NCBI RefSeq assembly: GCF_000469465.1
Contig: NZ_KI271858.1
Coordinates: 1-37,392 of the forward strand
From: Gemella bergeri ATCC 700627
Lineage (GTDB): Bacteria; Bacillota; Bacilli; Staphylococcales; Gemellaceae
Length of the DNA: 37,392 bases
Direction: 5' to 3'
The notes under the pieces are model-generated. The model worked only from the letters and a program-made list of their open reading frames with translations. It was not told the origin of the DNA and searched no databases. Within the stretch, counting starts at the first letter, position 1. Each line of letters begins with the position of its first letter. The translations under genes were made by a program, and so were the position numbers. Positions 16,872-26,386 of this stretch are shown one piece after another.

Positions 16872-17750
16872 TTATAACCTATACGAATGTTCTTTGAAAT
16901 TCCCCATAATTGTATTAACAGCCGTTACCGTAATAAACGCATTCGGACAATTTCGTGCCACTAATTTTTTTAATTGATACATTTCATTTTGTTGTATAAC
17001 GACTATAATCATACGTTTTTTCATATGACTATATCCCCCTTCAACATCAAGAACTGTTGAACCTCGATGTAATTGATAATTAATAATCTCTACCATTTTC
17101 TCCGGACAATCACAAATAATTGTACATTGAATATAAGCTGAAAATAACTTTTGAACACCTTTCATCGTTTGATTTCTTACAAAGCTCATCACCAAAGCAT
17201 ACATTACATATTTAATATCAAAGAAAATCCAAACTATTAAATAAATTGTAATATCTTGTATTAGAAAGACTGTCGGTAAGTTGACTTTTGTTTTTCTTGA
17301 TAAAAACTTACCTGTTATATCCGTCCCTCCGGTTGAAGCGCCACCGACTAATAAACAGCACATTGCAAGCCCTGAGATAATTCCACTAAATATTGCCGCT
17401 ACCAAAGAATCTCCCAAGTAAACCGGTGTGATAAAACGAGGTAAATTATTTATTAAAAATGATGAAACGCTAATTACTAATCCTGTGAGTAAGATAAATC
17501 TTCTACTAATATATTTATACCCTATATAAAATAACGGTAAATTAAATAAAAATTGTGCCGTCCCTATTTTTATTCCTATTAATTTATTCAGAACTAAGCT
17601 AAGTCCCAATGCACCTCCGGCACCAATGTTATTTGCCGGTATAAGTATCCCTGCATAAATTGAAAATAAAAATGTTCCCAGTATTAAAAGAAAAATATTT
17701 TTCAAACTCTTATGTTTATTTGTTTCGTAAATTACATTCGACAACATCAT
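16872..17750 (-). CDS. YitT family membrane protein (DUF161/DUF2179), copy 2
   Basis: A 292-residue protein of the same family as the product of 11149-12054: several N-terminal transmembrane segments with GILIPANNIGAGGALGLSLVL and LLVGGASTGGTDITGKFL, then a soluble C-terminal DUF2179 domain (IIDYQLHRGSTVLDVEGGYSHMKKRMI-like). The two copies are clearly diverged and so are old paralogues, not a recent duplication. ATGATG follows AAGGA; the first ATG is used here. Function is not established for the family. Confidence 0.92.
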   Translation of the reverse strand: MMLSNVIYETNKHKSLKNIFLLILGTFLFSIYAGILIPANNIGAGGALGLSLVLNKLIGIKIGTAQFLFNLPLFYIGYKYISRRFILLTGLVISVSSFLINNLPRFITPVYLGDSLVAAIFSGIISGLAMCCLLVGGASTGGTDITGKFLSRKTKVNLPTVFLIQDITIYLIVWIFFDIKYVMYALVMSFVRNQTMKGVQKLFSAYIQCTIICDCPEKMVEIINYQLHRGSTVLDVEGGYSHMKKRMIIVVIQQNEMYQLKKLVARNCPNAFITVTAVNTIMGNFKEHSYRL

Positions 17751-17861
17751 AGTAACTATTCCTTATTTTTAATTTTTTAGCTTCTTTTATTGTAATACAA
17801 AATAAAAAAAAATCAAGAGATACGAAAATAGAAATTTACAATTTTAATTATTGTAATTTTG

Positions 17862-17870
17862 TGTTAAAAT
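17862..17870 (+). promoter_or_regulatory. Extended -10 promoter of the cysS cluster
   Basis: TGTTAAAAT, that is TAAAAT (17865-17870) with a TG extension, about 50 bases before the cysS start. An ACAAT/ATTGT inverted repeat lies just upstream. The short leader leaves no room for a cysteine T-box. Confidence 0.45.
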
Positions 17871-17921
17871 TTAAGTAATAAGTTTATAAATTTGTATTAA
17901 TAGTAAATAAGGAGAGCAATA

Positions 17922-19319
17922 ATGATCAAGCTGTATAACACTTTAACCAGACAAAAAGAAAAGCTAAATACCATTGAAGAAGGGAAAATAAAAATGTATG
18001 TCTGTGGTCCTACGGTTTACAACTATATTCACATTGGTAATGCCCGTCCTATTATTGTTTTTGATGTTGTTAGAAAATATTTAGAACATAGTGGTTACAC
18101 TGTTGATTTTATTTCTAACTTTACCGATGTTGATGATAAAATTATTAAAGCAAGCCATGAAGAAAATATTTCAACAGCTGAACTAACCGATAAGTATATC
18201 AAAGCCTTTTTCAAAGATTACGACGCTTTAGGATGTAAACGTGCTACTAAAAATCCACGTGTAACTGAATACATAAATGAAATTATCACTTTTATTAAAC
18301 AACTTGTTGATGAGGGATTTGCCTATGAAGCAGAGGGAGATGTCTATTTTAGAACACGTAAAAAAGAAGATTATGGAAAATTGAGTAAACAATCTATTGA
18401 TGACCTTATTAGTGGTGCTAGAATTGAGATAGGTGAACACAAAGAAGATCCTCTTGATTTCGCATTGTGGAAAAAAGCAAAACCCGGAGAAATAAAATGG
18501 AATAGCCCATTTGGTGAAGGACGCCCCGGTTGGCATATTGAATGTTCTGTTATGGCAAAAGAGACTTTAGGAGCTACCATTGATATTCATGCAGGAGGTC
18601 AGGATTTAACTTTTCCTCATCATGAAAATGAAATCGCTCAATCTGAGTGCCATAATCATGCACCTTTCGCTAATTACTGGATGCATAATGCTTTTATTAA
18701 TATAGACAATGTTAAAATGAGTAAATCACTTGGTAACTTCCGCCTTGTTAAAGACATTATTTCCGAAATTGATCCGATGGTACTGCGTTTATTTATGTTG
18801 AGTGTTCACTATCGTACTCCAATTAACTACACAAATGAAAACATTGAGTTAGCCCGAATTAATTTTGAAAAATTAAGAACAGCTTATCATAACTTACAAT
18901 TTAGGTTAAGCAATGAAATGTCCGTTGAACAGTTGGATAATGCTGTTATAAATGCTATAAATCATGAACTTGAACAATTTGAAATGTATATGCAAGACGA
19001 TTTTAATACTGCAAATGCTCTATCATCGTGGTATGAAATTGTAAGAATTAGCAATTCTTATACTGCACAAGATAATGTTAATAAAGAAACGCTTGAACTT
19101 ATAATTGCCGCTTTTGAAACTTATAGCAGCATTTTAGGTATTAATGTAAAAGAAAATAGCAATATCAACAGCATCTATATTGAACAACTAATTGAACGAC
19201 GTGAACAAGCACGTAAAAACAAGGATTTTGCACTTGCGGATAAAATTCGTGATGATTTAAAAGAACAAGGAATTGTATTAGAAGATACAAAGCAAGGAGT
19301 AAGATGGAAAAAGCAATAA
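17922..19319 (+). CDS. cysS: Cysteine--tRNA ligase
   Basis: Class I synthetase that charges tRNA-Cys. The 465-residue protein has the zinc-site cysteine in CGPTVYNY (Cys28), the HIGN signature at 37-40, [10 protein letters not shown] and the KMSKS loop at 265-269, all intact. AAGGAG lies ahead of the ATG. It opens the conserved Bacilli cluster cysS-mrnC-rlmB-rae1 and overlaps mrnC by 16 bases. No serine acetyltransferase gene (cysE) lies upstream, unlike in Bacillus. Confidence 0.98.
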   Translation: MIKLYNTLTRQKEKLNTIEEGKIKMYVCGPTVYNYIHIGNARPIIVFDVVRKYLEHSGYTVDFISNFTDVDDKIIKASHEENISTAELTDKYIKAFFKDYDALGCKRATKNPRVTEYINEIITFIKQLVDEGFAYEAEGDVYFRTRKKEDYGKLSKQSIDDLISGARIEIGEHKEDPLDFALWKKAKPGEIKWNSPFGEGRPGWHIECSVMAKETLGATIDIHAGGQDLTFPHHENEIAQSECHNHAPFANYWMHNAFINIDNVKMSKSLGNFRLVKDIISEIDPMVLRLFMLSVHYRTPINYTNENIELARINFEKLRTAYHNLQFRLSNEMSVEQLDNAVINAINHELEQFEMYMQDDFNTANALSSWYEIVRISNSYTAQDNVNKETLELIIAAFETYSSILGINVKENSNINSIYIEQLIERREQARKNKDFALADKIRDDLKEQGIVLEDTKQGVRWKKQ

Positions 19320-19735
19320 CATTTAAATTTACAGAAAAAAACTTTGACAATCCAAAACAAATGCAGGCACTTACCCTCGCTTATATTGGTGATAGTATTT
19401 ATGATATTATAAGTCGTGAATACATTATGAAACATCATCTTGGTAAAATAAATGATCTTCACCATACGGTGTCAACTATCGTTTCAGCTCGGGCGCAAGC
19501 CAGATTTATGATGTATTTATTGGAAGAAAATTTTTTAACAGAGGAAGAAAAAAAAATTTACAATCGTGCTAAAAATCAAAAAAATAACTCTAAAGCAAAA
19601 AATTCAAGCATTATGGAATACAAACTAGCCACAGGTTTAGAAGCTGTTTTTGGTTATTTGTATTTAGAAAAAAACTTTGAAAGATTGGAGGAGATGTTTA
19701 ATCACATCATTAAATTTTATGAAAAAAAACAATAA
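19304..19735 (+). CDS. mrnC: Mini-ribonuclease 3
   Basis: Dimeric endoribonuclease, an RNase III catalytic domain without the double-stranded RNA-binding domain, that matures the ends of 23S rRNA in Bacilli. The 143-residue protein has [13 protein letters not shown] with the catalytic Asp30 and a second acidic cluster around [17 protein letters not shown] inside the end of cysS serves its ATG. The start of rlmB lies inside its 3' end. Confidence 0.94.
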   Translation: MEKAITFKFTEKNFDNPKQMQALTLAYIGDSIYDIISREYIMKHHLGKINDLHHTVSTIVSARAQARFMMYLLEENFLTEEEKKIYNRAKNQKNNSKAKNSSIMEYKLATGLEAVFGYLYLEKNFERLEEMFNHIIKFYEKKQ

Positions 19736-20528
19736 ACACTATAAAGAATTACGTCAAAAAAATAAATCTCAATACGAATCTCAAAACGATGACACTGAAA
19801 TTGACAAAGAGGTAATAGCAGGACGTAATGCAATACTCGAAGCAATAAAGTCAGGACGTGAAATTAATAAAATACTTTTTCAAGAAGGTATTGAAAAAGG
19901 ACGTTTAAAATCTATTTTCACTATTGCAAATGAAAAAAAAATTATTTGCCAAGAAGTTCCAAAGCGTAAACTTGATAACTCAACTACCGAACGACATCAG
20001 GGAGTTATCGCTTATGTTGCACCATATAATTATTTTGAACTCGACGAAGTGATAAACACTTTGGAAATTAATAAAAATACTACATTACTAATCCTAGATC
20101 ACATCGAAGACCCTCATAACCTTGGAGCAATTATTCGCTCCGCTGAAGCATGCGGTGTTAAGGCGGTTATTATTCCGAAACGTCGTGCAGCTGTTATTAG
20201 TCAAACAACTGTTAAAGCCTCAGCCGGTGCTATTGAGTATATACCGGTAATACGTGTGTCAAATCTAGCTGATACGATTAAAAAACTTAAACAAGTCGGT
20301 TTTTGGATTGCAGGAACAACACTTTCAGAACGTTCTGAAGATTATACCAAAATTGCTAAAGACGTACCGCTAGCTATTGTTATTGGTAATGAGGGTACAG
20401 GTATAAGTAAGGTAATTGCTGATGAATGTGATTTCTTATACCATTTACCGATGCTTGGGAAAATACAAAGTCTTAACGCATCCGTTGCCGCCGGTATAGT
20501 GATGTATGAAAGAATAAAAGATAATTAG
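19719..20528 (+). CDS. rlmB: 23S rRNA 2'-O-methyltransferase (TrmH/RlmB family)
   Basis: SPOUT-class enzyme that methylates a guanosine ribose in 23S rRNA. The product, about 269 residues, has the N-terminal substrate-binding domain (EVIAGRNAILEAIKSGREINK) and the SPOUT motifs ILDHIEDPHNLGAIIRSAE, VIGNEGTGIS and LPMLGKIQSLNASVAAGI. The start is uncertain: ATG 19719 has no ribosome site of its own, and a TTG at 19677 lies before a GGAGGAG. It overlaps mrnC and is probably translationally coupled to it. Specific target not shown. Confidence 0.92.
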   Translation: MKKNNKHYKELRQKNKSQYESQNDDTEIDKEVIAGRNAILEAIKSGREINKILFQEGIEKGRLKSIFTIANEKKIICQEVPKRKLDNSTTERHQGVIAYVAPYNYFELDEVINTLEINKNTTLLILDHIEDPHNLGAIIRSAEACGVKAVIIPKRRAAVISQTTVKASAGAIEYIPVIRVSNLADTIKKLKQVGFWIAGTTLSERSEDYTKIAKDVPLAIVIGNEGTGISKVIADECDFLYHLPMLGKIQSLNASVAAGIVMYERIKDN

Positions 20529-20539
20529 GAGGATAAACT

Positions 20540-21424
20540 ATGATACTTTTTATTGATTACAACGATATAGACAATTTTTTAACAAAATTCAAAAAAACAA
20601 CTGAAACTGAAGTTATTAAAATAACACCTATTCCTAATACTCCAACAAAGATCACAAATAGTAAGTTTGGCGGTGTTTTTTACCTACCAAAAAATGCAGA
20701 AATTCCCACTAATAATAAAGGTGAACAGTTAACATTTCTTGCTCAAATAAATTGTGAAGAATTACCGAAAAATAATATTTATCCAAAAAGTGGTATTATG
20801 CAATTTTGGATTTACGGTGGAAGTCCTGATTTAGGTGCTGATTTTGAAGTCGACTACAACAATATTAATTCTAATACTAATAAACGAGTACTTTATTATC
20901 CCGATGTTACCGAGCATTATAGCGAAGATGAAGTAACTACATTATATCAACCAAAAAGTTTTGAAGAAGAAACTGGAAATACTACGTTAACTCCACTAAT
21001 GAAAGGTTCTCCTTTCGGATTATCATTTGAACTAGACAAACAATCTATGACACCATCAGATCACCACTTCGATGCTCATTTTGTTAAAGAATGGAATAAA
21101 AGATTTCCATCATTTAAAATAGAGTTAGATTGGACGGAGCTATATATATATGATGAAGAACTTTATGATTATATAGAAGAACAATTTAATGAAAATTTCT
21201 CCGCTGCCCAAATAGGAGGTTTCCCTTCATTTACTCAATGGGATCCACGTTTTAAAGATGAATTTAAAGATTATAATATTTTATTGCTTCAAATTAATTC
21301 ATATGATAATCCTGAATGTAAAATTATGTGGGGAGATTGTGGTGTAGGTAATTTCTTTATTACCAAAAAACAATTAAAAAAACTGGATTTTTCTAAAATT
21401 CTTTATACTTGGGATTGTTATTAA
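20540..21424 (+). CDS. DUF1963 (YwqG-like) protein
   Basis: A 294-residue soluble protein with the DUF1963 pattern: SKFGGVFYLPKN and LTFLAQINCEELP in the N-terminal half, QFWIYGG, then GGFPSFTQWDP and LLLQINS...CKIMWGDCGVGNFFI near the end. The family has no settled function. AGGAGG lies before the ATG. The gene is inserted between rlmB and rae1, which are usually adjacent in Bacilli, with gaps of 11 and 33 bases, so it is likely to be transcribed with them. Longer than typical YwqG at about 260 residues. Confidence 0.85.
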   Translation: MILFIDYNDIDNFLTKFKKTTETEVIKITPIPNTPTKITNSKFGGVFYLPKNAEIPTNNKGEQLTFLAQINCEELPKNNIYPKSGIMQFWIYGGSPDLGADFEVDYNNINSNTNKRVLYYPDVTEHYSEDEVTTLYQPKSFEEETGNTTLTPLMKGSPFGLSFELDKQSMTPSDHHFDAHFVKEWNKRFPSFKIELDWTELYIYDEELYDYIEEQFNENFSAAQIGGFPSFTQWDPRFKDEFKDYNILLLQINSYDNPECKIMWGDCGVGNFFITKKQLKKLDFSKILYTWDCY

Positions 21425-21457
21425 ACAATTTTATTATTCTAAGAAAGGAGAGATAAC

Positions 21458-21985
21458 ATGAAAAAACAATACTTATTCATTGATGGATATAATCTTCTTT
21501 TTCGTATGAAAGAATATGATTTAATAAAAAGTTCTACATTTCCTACTGAACGTGATATACTTATTGATATATTAAAAGAATATGCAAGTGGAAATAACTA
21601 TATTGTTTACTGCGTCTTTGATGCATATTTAACTCGTTCTAAAGAGTATATTAAAGAAGAAGCACCAATTAATATCGTCTATACTAAAACCGGCGAAAAG
21701 GCGGATCAATGGATAGAGCGTAAAACACGTGAACTTCGTATTGAACATTTCGTTGATATTATTGTTGTTAGTGATGATCATGATGAACGGGATACAACGC
21801 TTGGTTACGGTGCAATATTACGTGATTGCCATCGTTTTATTAAAGATTTAAAAGAACGCAAGCAAAATGTTTCTCACCTTTCTAAAAAACATAATAAAAA
21901 AAAATTAAGAAATCGTCATATTCGCATGAGCGATAAAGATAGAAAAAAATTAGAAAATTTTCTTATTAATGGCGATAAATTATAA
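21458..21985 (+). CDS. rae1: NYN/PIN-domain endoribonuclease Rae1 (YacP)
   Basis: A 175-residue ribonuclease of the YacP/Rae1 group, which cuts mRNA in the ribosomal A site in Bacillus. Visible are YLFIDGYNLLF with the first acidic residue of the active site, YIVYCVFDAY, EKADQWIERKTREL and VVSDDHDERD. The C-terminus is very basic, fitting rRNA or mRNA contact. GAAAGGAGA precedes the ATG. It ends the cysS cluster and is followed by a strong terminator. The assignment rests on sequence plus conserved gene order. Confidence 0.9.
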   Translation: MKKQYLFIDGYNLLFRMKEYDLIKSSTFPTERDILIDILKEYASGNNYIVYCVFDAYLTRSKEYIKEEAPINIVYTKTGEKADQWIERKTRELRIEHFVDIIVVSDDHDERDTTLGYGAILRDCHRFIKDLKERKQNVSHLSKKHNKKKLRNRHIRMSDKDRKKLENFLINGDKL

Positions 21986-21987
21986 TG

Positions 21988-22052
21988 AAAACGGAAGTAA
22001 AACAAATCAAAATTTTTGAAAAATTGATATTATAATTTTACTTCCGTTTTTT
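21988..22052 (+). terminator. Terminator of the cysS-rae1 operon
   Basis: AAAACGGAAGTAAAA pairs with TTTTACTTCCGTTTT, followed by more T residues. The loop side holds a second hairpin (ATCAA/TTGAT), giving a long nested structure. Confidence 0.9.
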
Positions 22053-22278
22053 AAATTAAATTTTATATCCGATTCTCAGGTTTTAAATAAATCATTAATT
22101 TTTTGTTAAGTTGAATTTATTATATTCCTTTATTCCCACTGTTGATAATCTAATATTAGTATGATTTTTATATTTTCAATATAATTTCAGATAAAATATT
22201 TCTTTTAACAAATAAACACTCTACAACCAGTTTTAAACTTAAAAAACTGAAAACTTGTTATATTATGCTTTTCCTATA

Positions 22279-23631
22279 TTATCTCATAGTCACAAATTCT
22301 TCTGAACCTGTTGGATGAATTGCTACCGTATCATCAAAATCTTTTTTTGTCGCTCCCATTTTTATAGCTACAGCAAAACCTTGAATCATTTCATCAACAC
22401 CAAAACCGATACCATGCAGTCCAACAATTTTTTCTTCCGCACCAACTGTTACAAGTTTCATTGTACTTGGTTGACGATTATTCGTAACCGCTGAGTACAT
22501 TGGTGTAAATGATGATTCATATACTTTAACATTTTGTTTACCAAATTCTTTTAATGCTTTTTCTTCTGTATAACCTATTGCGGCGATTGGTGGATGTGAA
22601 AAGATAACCGTTGCTACATTGTTATAATCTAAATATTCGTTTACTTTACCATTGAATAATCGCTCTGACAAACGACGACCTGCTGCTACCGCTACCGGAG
22701 TAAGTGCAAGGCGTCCGGTTACATCACCTACGGCATAAATCCCTTCAACATTCGTATTTTGATATTTGTCTGTTTCAATAAAACCACGTTCATTTAACTG
22801 AACTCCAACCGCTTCTAAATTTAAACCTTGTGTTAATGGACTTCTTCCAATAGCCCACACCAGCAAATCTACTGTTGTTTGTCTATCATCTTCTAATATT
22901 AATGTTAAACTATTATCGGAATTTTTCACTACTTTTTTCGGTACAGCGTGAGTATGTAGAGTTAGCCCCTCTTTTTCGATAACTTTTACCAGTGTATCAA
23001 CTATATCTTTATCAAATGTTCTCAGCGGTGAATGTTTTCTCACAAATAAGTGCGTGTTAACGCCTAGACCATTGAATACACCGGCTAATTCTACGGCGAT
23101 ATATCCTGCACCGACTACAGCAATACGTTTCGGTAATTGTTTCAATGCAAATACTTCATTCGAAGTTATCCCATATTCTGCACCCTCAATATTAGGAATA
23201 GTCGGTTTCCCTCCTGTTGCAATTAGAATATGATTAGCCGAATATTGTTCACCGTTTACTTCTACAGTATTTTTATTTATAAATTTAGCAAACCCTTTAA
23301 TTACATCTACATTATTATTGCTTAATCCACGTTCATAAGAACCATGTATTCTGTCAATATAAGCACTGCGGCTATCTACTAATTTTTCAAAATCAAATTT
23401 TAGATTATCAAATGTAAAACCATAATCTGCTGCATATAATTTTAGACTTTCTGATATTTGAGAGGCGTGCCACATCACCTTTTTAGGCACGCAACCAACA
23501 TTAACACATGTTCCTCCCAATTCGCCTCGTTCAATTAATAAACCTTTTTTACCATACATTGCAGCACGATTAATCGAAGCAATTCCTCCGCTTCCGCCAC
23601 CAATTGCAATATAATCATAATGTTTTACCAT
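22279..23631 (-). CDS. gor: Glutathione-disulfide reductase
   Basis: FAD flavoenzyme that reduces oxidised glutathione with NADPH. The 450-residue protein has the FAD motif GGGSGG (11-16), the redox pair in [13 protein letters not shown] (Cys42 and Cys47), the nucleotide motif [11 protein letters not shown], and the active-site HPTGSEE (His439, Glu444). An arginine after the second Rossmann motif (VRKHSPLR) fits NADPH use. No glutathione synthesis gene is in the window, so glutathione may be imported. An AAGGGG site precedes the ATG. Other disulfide reductases of the family are the alternative. Confidence 0.9.
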   Translation of the reverse strand: MVKHYDYIAIGGGSGGIASINRAAMYGKKGLLIERGELGGTCVNVGCVPKKVMWHASQISESLKLYAADYGFTFDNLKFDFEKLVDSRSAYIDRIHGSYERGLSNNNVDVIKGFAKFINKNTVEVNGEQYSANHILIATGGKPTIPNIEGAEYGITSNEVFALKQLPKRIAVVGAGYIAVELAGVFNGLGVNTHLFVRKHSPLRTFDKDIVDTLVKVIEKEGLTLHTHAVPKKVVKNSDNSLTLILEDDRQTTVDLLVWAIGRSPLTQGLNLEAVGVQLNERGFIETDKYQNTNVEGIYAVGDVTGRLALTPVAVAAGRRLSERLFNGKVNEYLDYNNVATVIFSHPPIAAIGYTEEKALKEFGKQNVKVYESSFTPMYSAVTNNRQPSTMKLVTVGAEEKIVGLHGIGFGVDEMIQGFAVAIKMGATKKDFDDTVAIHPTGSEEFVTMR

Positions 23632-23900
23632 ATCTTTTCCCCTTGTAAAAATTTCAATATATTATTTTACACTTTTTCTTATAAAATTAATACTTAATAC
23701 TTTCTGTAAGTATATTATGCACTATTGAAATATTTTTTTCAATAGAAGTGCTTAGGGAAAAAATCATAATTCTTCAAAGTAATTTTCTAAAAATTGTGAT
23801 TTCTATTTACTTCCTACTATTATTTAGAAAAATCATTTTGCGTGATAATGTTACTACTTAATAGTATAATCTTAATTATATAATACTGCGAGGTGATATA
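23632..23900. promoter_or_regulatory. Divergent control region between gor and the thioredoxin-like gene
   Basis: Contains a perfect 9-bp inverted repeat CTATTGAAA/TTTCAATAG (23722-23745) with a six-base loop on the gor side, and a longer weak hairpin at about 23749-23820 (AAATCATAATT with AATTGTGATTT). The latter recalls the GAAATCACGATTTT block of the repeats at 9583 and 15019 when read on the minus strand. Promoters for both genes must lie here; TATAAT at about 23863 could serve the plus-strand gene. Confidence 0.45.
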
Positions 23901-24227
23901 ATGTTCGACTATATAGAATATTTAAAAACTATTGAAGAGTTTAAGACAATTAAAGAAAATAACGAAAAAGTAGTTTTTGTTTTTTCAGCAAATTGGTGTC
24001 CGGATTGCCTAATGTTGGATAAATTTTTTGAAGAAACTGTAAATAAATTTTCTGATATAAAATTTATTTACATTGATAGAGATAAATTTCCGGAAATTAT
24101 TCAAACACTGGATATTTTTGGAATTCCGTCATTTATCGCTTATAAAAATAATAAAGAAGTTGCTAGATTTGTTTCAAAAATAGCAAAAACTCAAAATGAA
24201 GTTGAAAATTTTTTATTAAAAATTTAA
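23901..24227 (+). CDS. Thioredoxin-like protein
   Basis: A 108-residue cytoplasmic thioredoxin-fold protein with the redox motif WCPDC (32-36) and the cis-proline stretch IFGIPSFIAY. The CPDC pair differs from the CGPC of classical thioredoxin, which shifts redox potential, and resembles the 'thioredoxin family protein' group next to thiol stress genes. GAGGTGAT lies just before the ATG. It is divergent from gor, with a shared control region, so both probably serve thiol balance. No signal peptide. Confidence 0.88.
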   Translation: MFDYIEYLKTIEEFKTIKENNEKVVFVFSANWCPDCLMLDKFFEETVNKFSDIKFIYIDRDKFPEIIQTLDIFGIPSFIAYKNNKEVARFVSKIAKTQNEVENFLLKI

Positions 24228-24323
24228 CTTTTTTCACAAACAAAATCTACATGACAAACCGGTTTGTTTTTTTCTGATAAAAAGTAATTTCCAGAATTTA
24301 TTTCACAGTGCCAAAACCAGAAG

Positions 24324-24369
24324 AAAAAGAGTTATCTGAATTTAACTTTAAATTCCGATAACTCTTTTT
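24324..24369. terminator. Bidirectional terminator between thioredoxin-like gene and dusB
   Basis: Arms AAAAAGAGTTATC..GAATTT (24324-24343) and AAATTC..GATAACTCTTTTT (24350-24369) pair over 20 bases with one mismatch, with A and T runs at either end, so it can end both convergent transcripts. Confidence 0.92.
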
Positions 24370-24373
24370 AGTT

Positions 24374-25366
24374 TTATACTAATATTTTATTTTTATTATC
24401 TATATAATCAAGAAACTTTTCAAATAATTGTTCCATCTCTTCATATTTGTTGAGATGATTAAGTTCTTTTTTTACCTTTGTCCCACCTTTAATCCCTTTC
24501 ATATAATAAGAGGCATGTTTTCTCATTTCGTGTACTGCCACTTTTTCCGGTTTAATTTCCATAAGTCTTCTTAGATGTAGTAAACAAACATCTATTTTTT
24601 CTCGTGGAGTTGGCTCAGGTGTTAATTCTCCTGTTTCTAAATACTTCACCGTTCTATATAGCATCCATGGATTACCCAACGCTGCTCGTCCTATCATCAC
24701 CGCATCACAACTCGTTTCATCAAGCATTTTCTTTGCAAGTTCCGGACTTGTTACATCCCCATTACCGATAACAGGAACTGTTAATTCTTTTTTCACATCA
24801 CGAATAACATCCCAATTTGCTTTCCCGCTATACATTTGCACCTTTGTTCTCCCGTGAATTGCTATTGAAGAAGCTCCGGCGCGTTCTGCATTTTTTGCGT
24901 TATCCATCACATAAATATGCTCGTCGTCCCAACCCATACGCATTTTTACCGTTACAGGTTTTTCCACTGCATCTACTATTCGTGAAATCACTTCATAAAC
25001 TTTTGTAGGATTTAATAATAATTTACTACCTGCATCCGACTTTGTTATCTTCGGGACAGGACACCCCATATTTATATCAATAATATCGGCTTGAGTATTT
25101 TTATCAACATATTTTGCAGCTTCTACCATACTCTCTATATCTCCACCAAAAATTTGAAGGCTAAGAGGATGTTCTCGTGGATCAATATGTAGCATATTCA
25201 TTGTTTTTTGATTATTAAATAAAATTGCTTTATCGCTTACCATTTCAGCACATACTAATCCGGCACCAAACTCTTTGGCTGTTAATCTGAAGGCTGCATT
25301 ACATACCCCTGCCATTGGAGCAAGCACCACCCTATTCGGTATTTCTACTTCTCTTATTTTAAACAT
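24374..25366 (-). CDS. dusB: tRNA-dihydrouridine synthase
   Basis: FMN enzyme that reduces uridines in the D-loop of tRNA. The 330-residue protein has APMAGVCNAAFR at the start, the catalytic cysteine in NMGCPVPK (Cys102), SIAIHGRTKVQMYSG and DAVMIGRAALGNPW. The helical tRNA-binding C-terminus follows. It is the third gene of a folB-folK-dusB operon, 15 bases after folK, an arrangement seen in other Bacilli, where more folate genes usually stand upstream. Confidence 0.95.
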   Translation of the reverse strand: MFKIREVEIPNRVVLAPMAGVCNAAFRLTAKEFGAGLVCAEMVSDKAILFNNQKTMNMLHIDPREHPLSLQIFGGDIESMVEAAKYVDKNTQADIIDINMGCPVPKITKSDAGSKLLLNPTKVYEVISRIVDAVEKPVTVKMRMGWDDEHIYVMDNAKNAERAGASSIAIHGRTKVQMYSGKANWDVIRDVKKELTVPVIGNGDVTSPELAKKMLDETSCDAVMIGRAALGNPWMLYRTVKYLETGELTPEPTPREKIDVCLLHLRRLMEIKPEKVAVHEMRKHASYYMKGIKGGTKVKKELNHLNKYEEMEQLFEKFLDYIDNKNKILV

Positions 25367-25381
25367 CAGTTATCCTTTCAC

Positions 25382-25852
25382 TTATAATTTTTTATACACC
25401 TTAATCTGACTATCAAGTTTATCTAAAGAATTTTTTACACTCCTATTATTTATTAATATATCACCGCATATTTCTAAGATTGGTAACAAAACAAAGTTTC
25501 TCTCGTGTAAATACTTATGTGGAACTATTAATTTTTCATCGTTAAAAACTTCACCATTAAATTCTATAATATCTATATCTATTGTTCTGTCGCCCCAATG
25601 TTCTTTTCTCACTCTGCCAAGATTATGTTCTATTTGTTGAATATCTTCAAGCAGCTCATATGCTGATTTTTTATAATCAACAACAATACACATATTCAAA
25701 AAATTATTAGTAGCAACACCTCCCCATGCGGAAGTTTCATAAATACTGCTACTTTTTTCAATTTTTATACCGACTTTTTCTATATTTTCTAATGCCGAAA
25801 TCAAATACTGTTCTCTTGGCTCTAGGTTCGTACCCAATGCTAAAATTATCAT
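25382..25852 (-). CDS. folK: 2-amino-4-hydroxy-6-hydroxymethyldihydropteridine pyrophosphokinase
   Basis: Folate biosynthesis enzyme that transfers pyrophosphate from ATP to hydroxymethyl-dihydropterin. The 156-residue protein has ALGTNLEPREQYL, SSIYETSAWGG, and the metal-binding HWGDRTIDIDIIEF, followed by PHKYLHERNFVLLPI. All catalytic residues appear intact. Its ATG overlaps the folB stop (ATGA). folP and folE are absent from the window, so the pathway must be completed elsewhere. Confidence 0.95.
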   Translation of the reverse strand: MIILALGTNLEPREQYLISALENIEKVGIKIEKSSSIYETSAWGGVATNNFLNMCIVVDYKKSAYELLEDIQQIEHNLGRVRKEHWGDRTIDIDIIEFNGEVFNDEKLIVPHKYLHERNFVLLPILEICGDILINNRSVKNSLDKLDSQIKVYKKL

Positions 25853-26232
25853 AATAAATTATCAAACTCCACACGTGTTATAGTCAACCTAGTACCGCAT
25901 TTATCAAAAGAATACTTTAACGGAGCGTTAGGTTTATTTATTTCTACTTTGATTGCTGTAACTTCAGAAAATTTATTAAAAATATTTTTAACAATTTCTC
26001 CTGCTAATCGTTCCAATAAATTAAATGTATTTACTGTTGCTGTTTTTACCACTACATCCGCCATACTTGCATAACTTATACTGTCATTCATATCATCACT
26101 GAATAATGCCTTAGTATAATTTACATCACATTCAACATCAAAAACAAATTTTTGTCCCAATTTATTTTCTTCATTAAACAAGCCGTGATAAGCAAATACT
26201 TCTAAATTTTTTATAAATAATTTTGACTGCAT
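25849..26232 (-). CDS. folB: Dihydroneopterin aldolase
   Basis: Folate enzyme that splits dihydroneopterin to hydroxymethyl-dihydropterin and glycolaldehyde, supplying the substrate of FolK. The 127-residue protein has LEVFAYHGLFNEENKLGQKFVFD (catalytic Tyr-His region with Glu), ISYASMADVV and NLLERLAGEI, plus VEINKPNAPL. First gene of the folB-folK-dusB operon; AGGAG lies a few bases before its ATG. A hairpin at 26345-26386 separates it from the secreted protein gene upstream. Confidence 0.94.
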   Translation of the reverse strand: MQSKLFIKNLEVFAYHGLFNEENKLGQKFVFDVECDVNYTKALFSDDMNDSISYASMADVVVKTATVNTFNLLERLAGEIVKNIFNKFSEVTAIKVEINKPNAPLKYSFDKCGTRLTITRVEFDNLL

Positions 26233-26344
26233 ATAACACTCCTTAAAACTTCATTACATAACTACAAAATTTTACCATATTTTCAATTTTTTCTCTATTA
26301 AAGTGTATTCTCATTTTCTATCAAGTTAAAATAAATATTTTAGA

Positions 26345-26386
26345 ATAACACACCAGGTAAATTCCTATAATTACCTAGTGCGTTAT
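26345..26386 (-). terminator. Hairpin at the stop codon of the 723-residue secreted protein gene
   Basis: Arms ATAACACACCAGGTAA (26345-26360) and TTACCTAGTGCGTTAT (26371-26386) pair with two imperfect positions. The stop codon lies inside it. The T-run on the minus strand is poor, so some read-through into folB is possible. Confidence 0.6.

Noticed and set aside
17751-17921. Cysteine T-box before cysS
   Set aside because: The gap is only 171 bases and no T-box sequence or terminator/antiterminator pair is visible.
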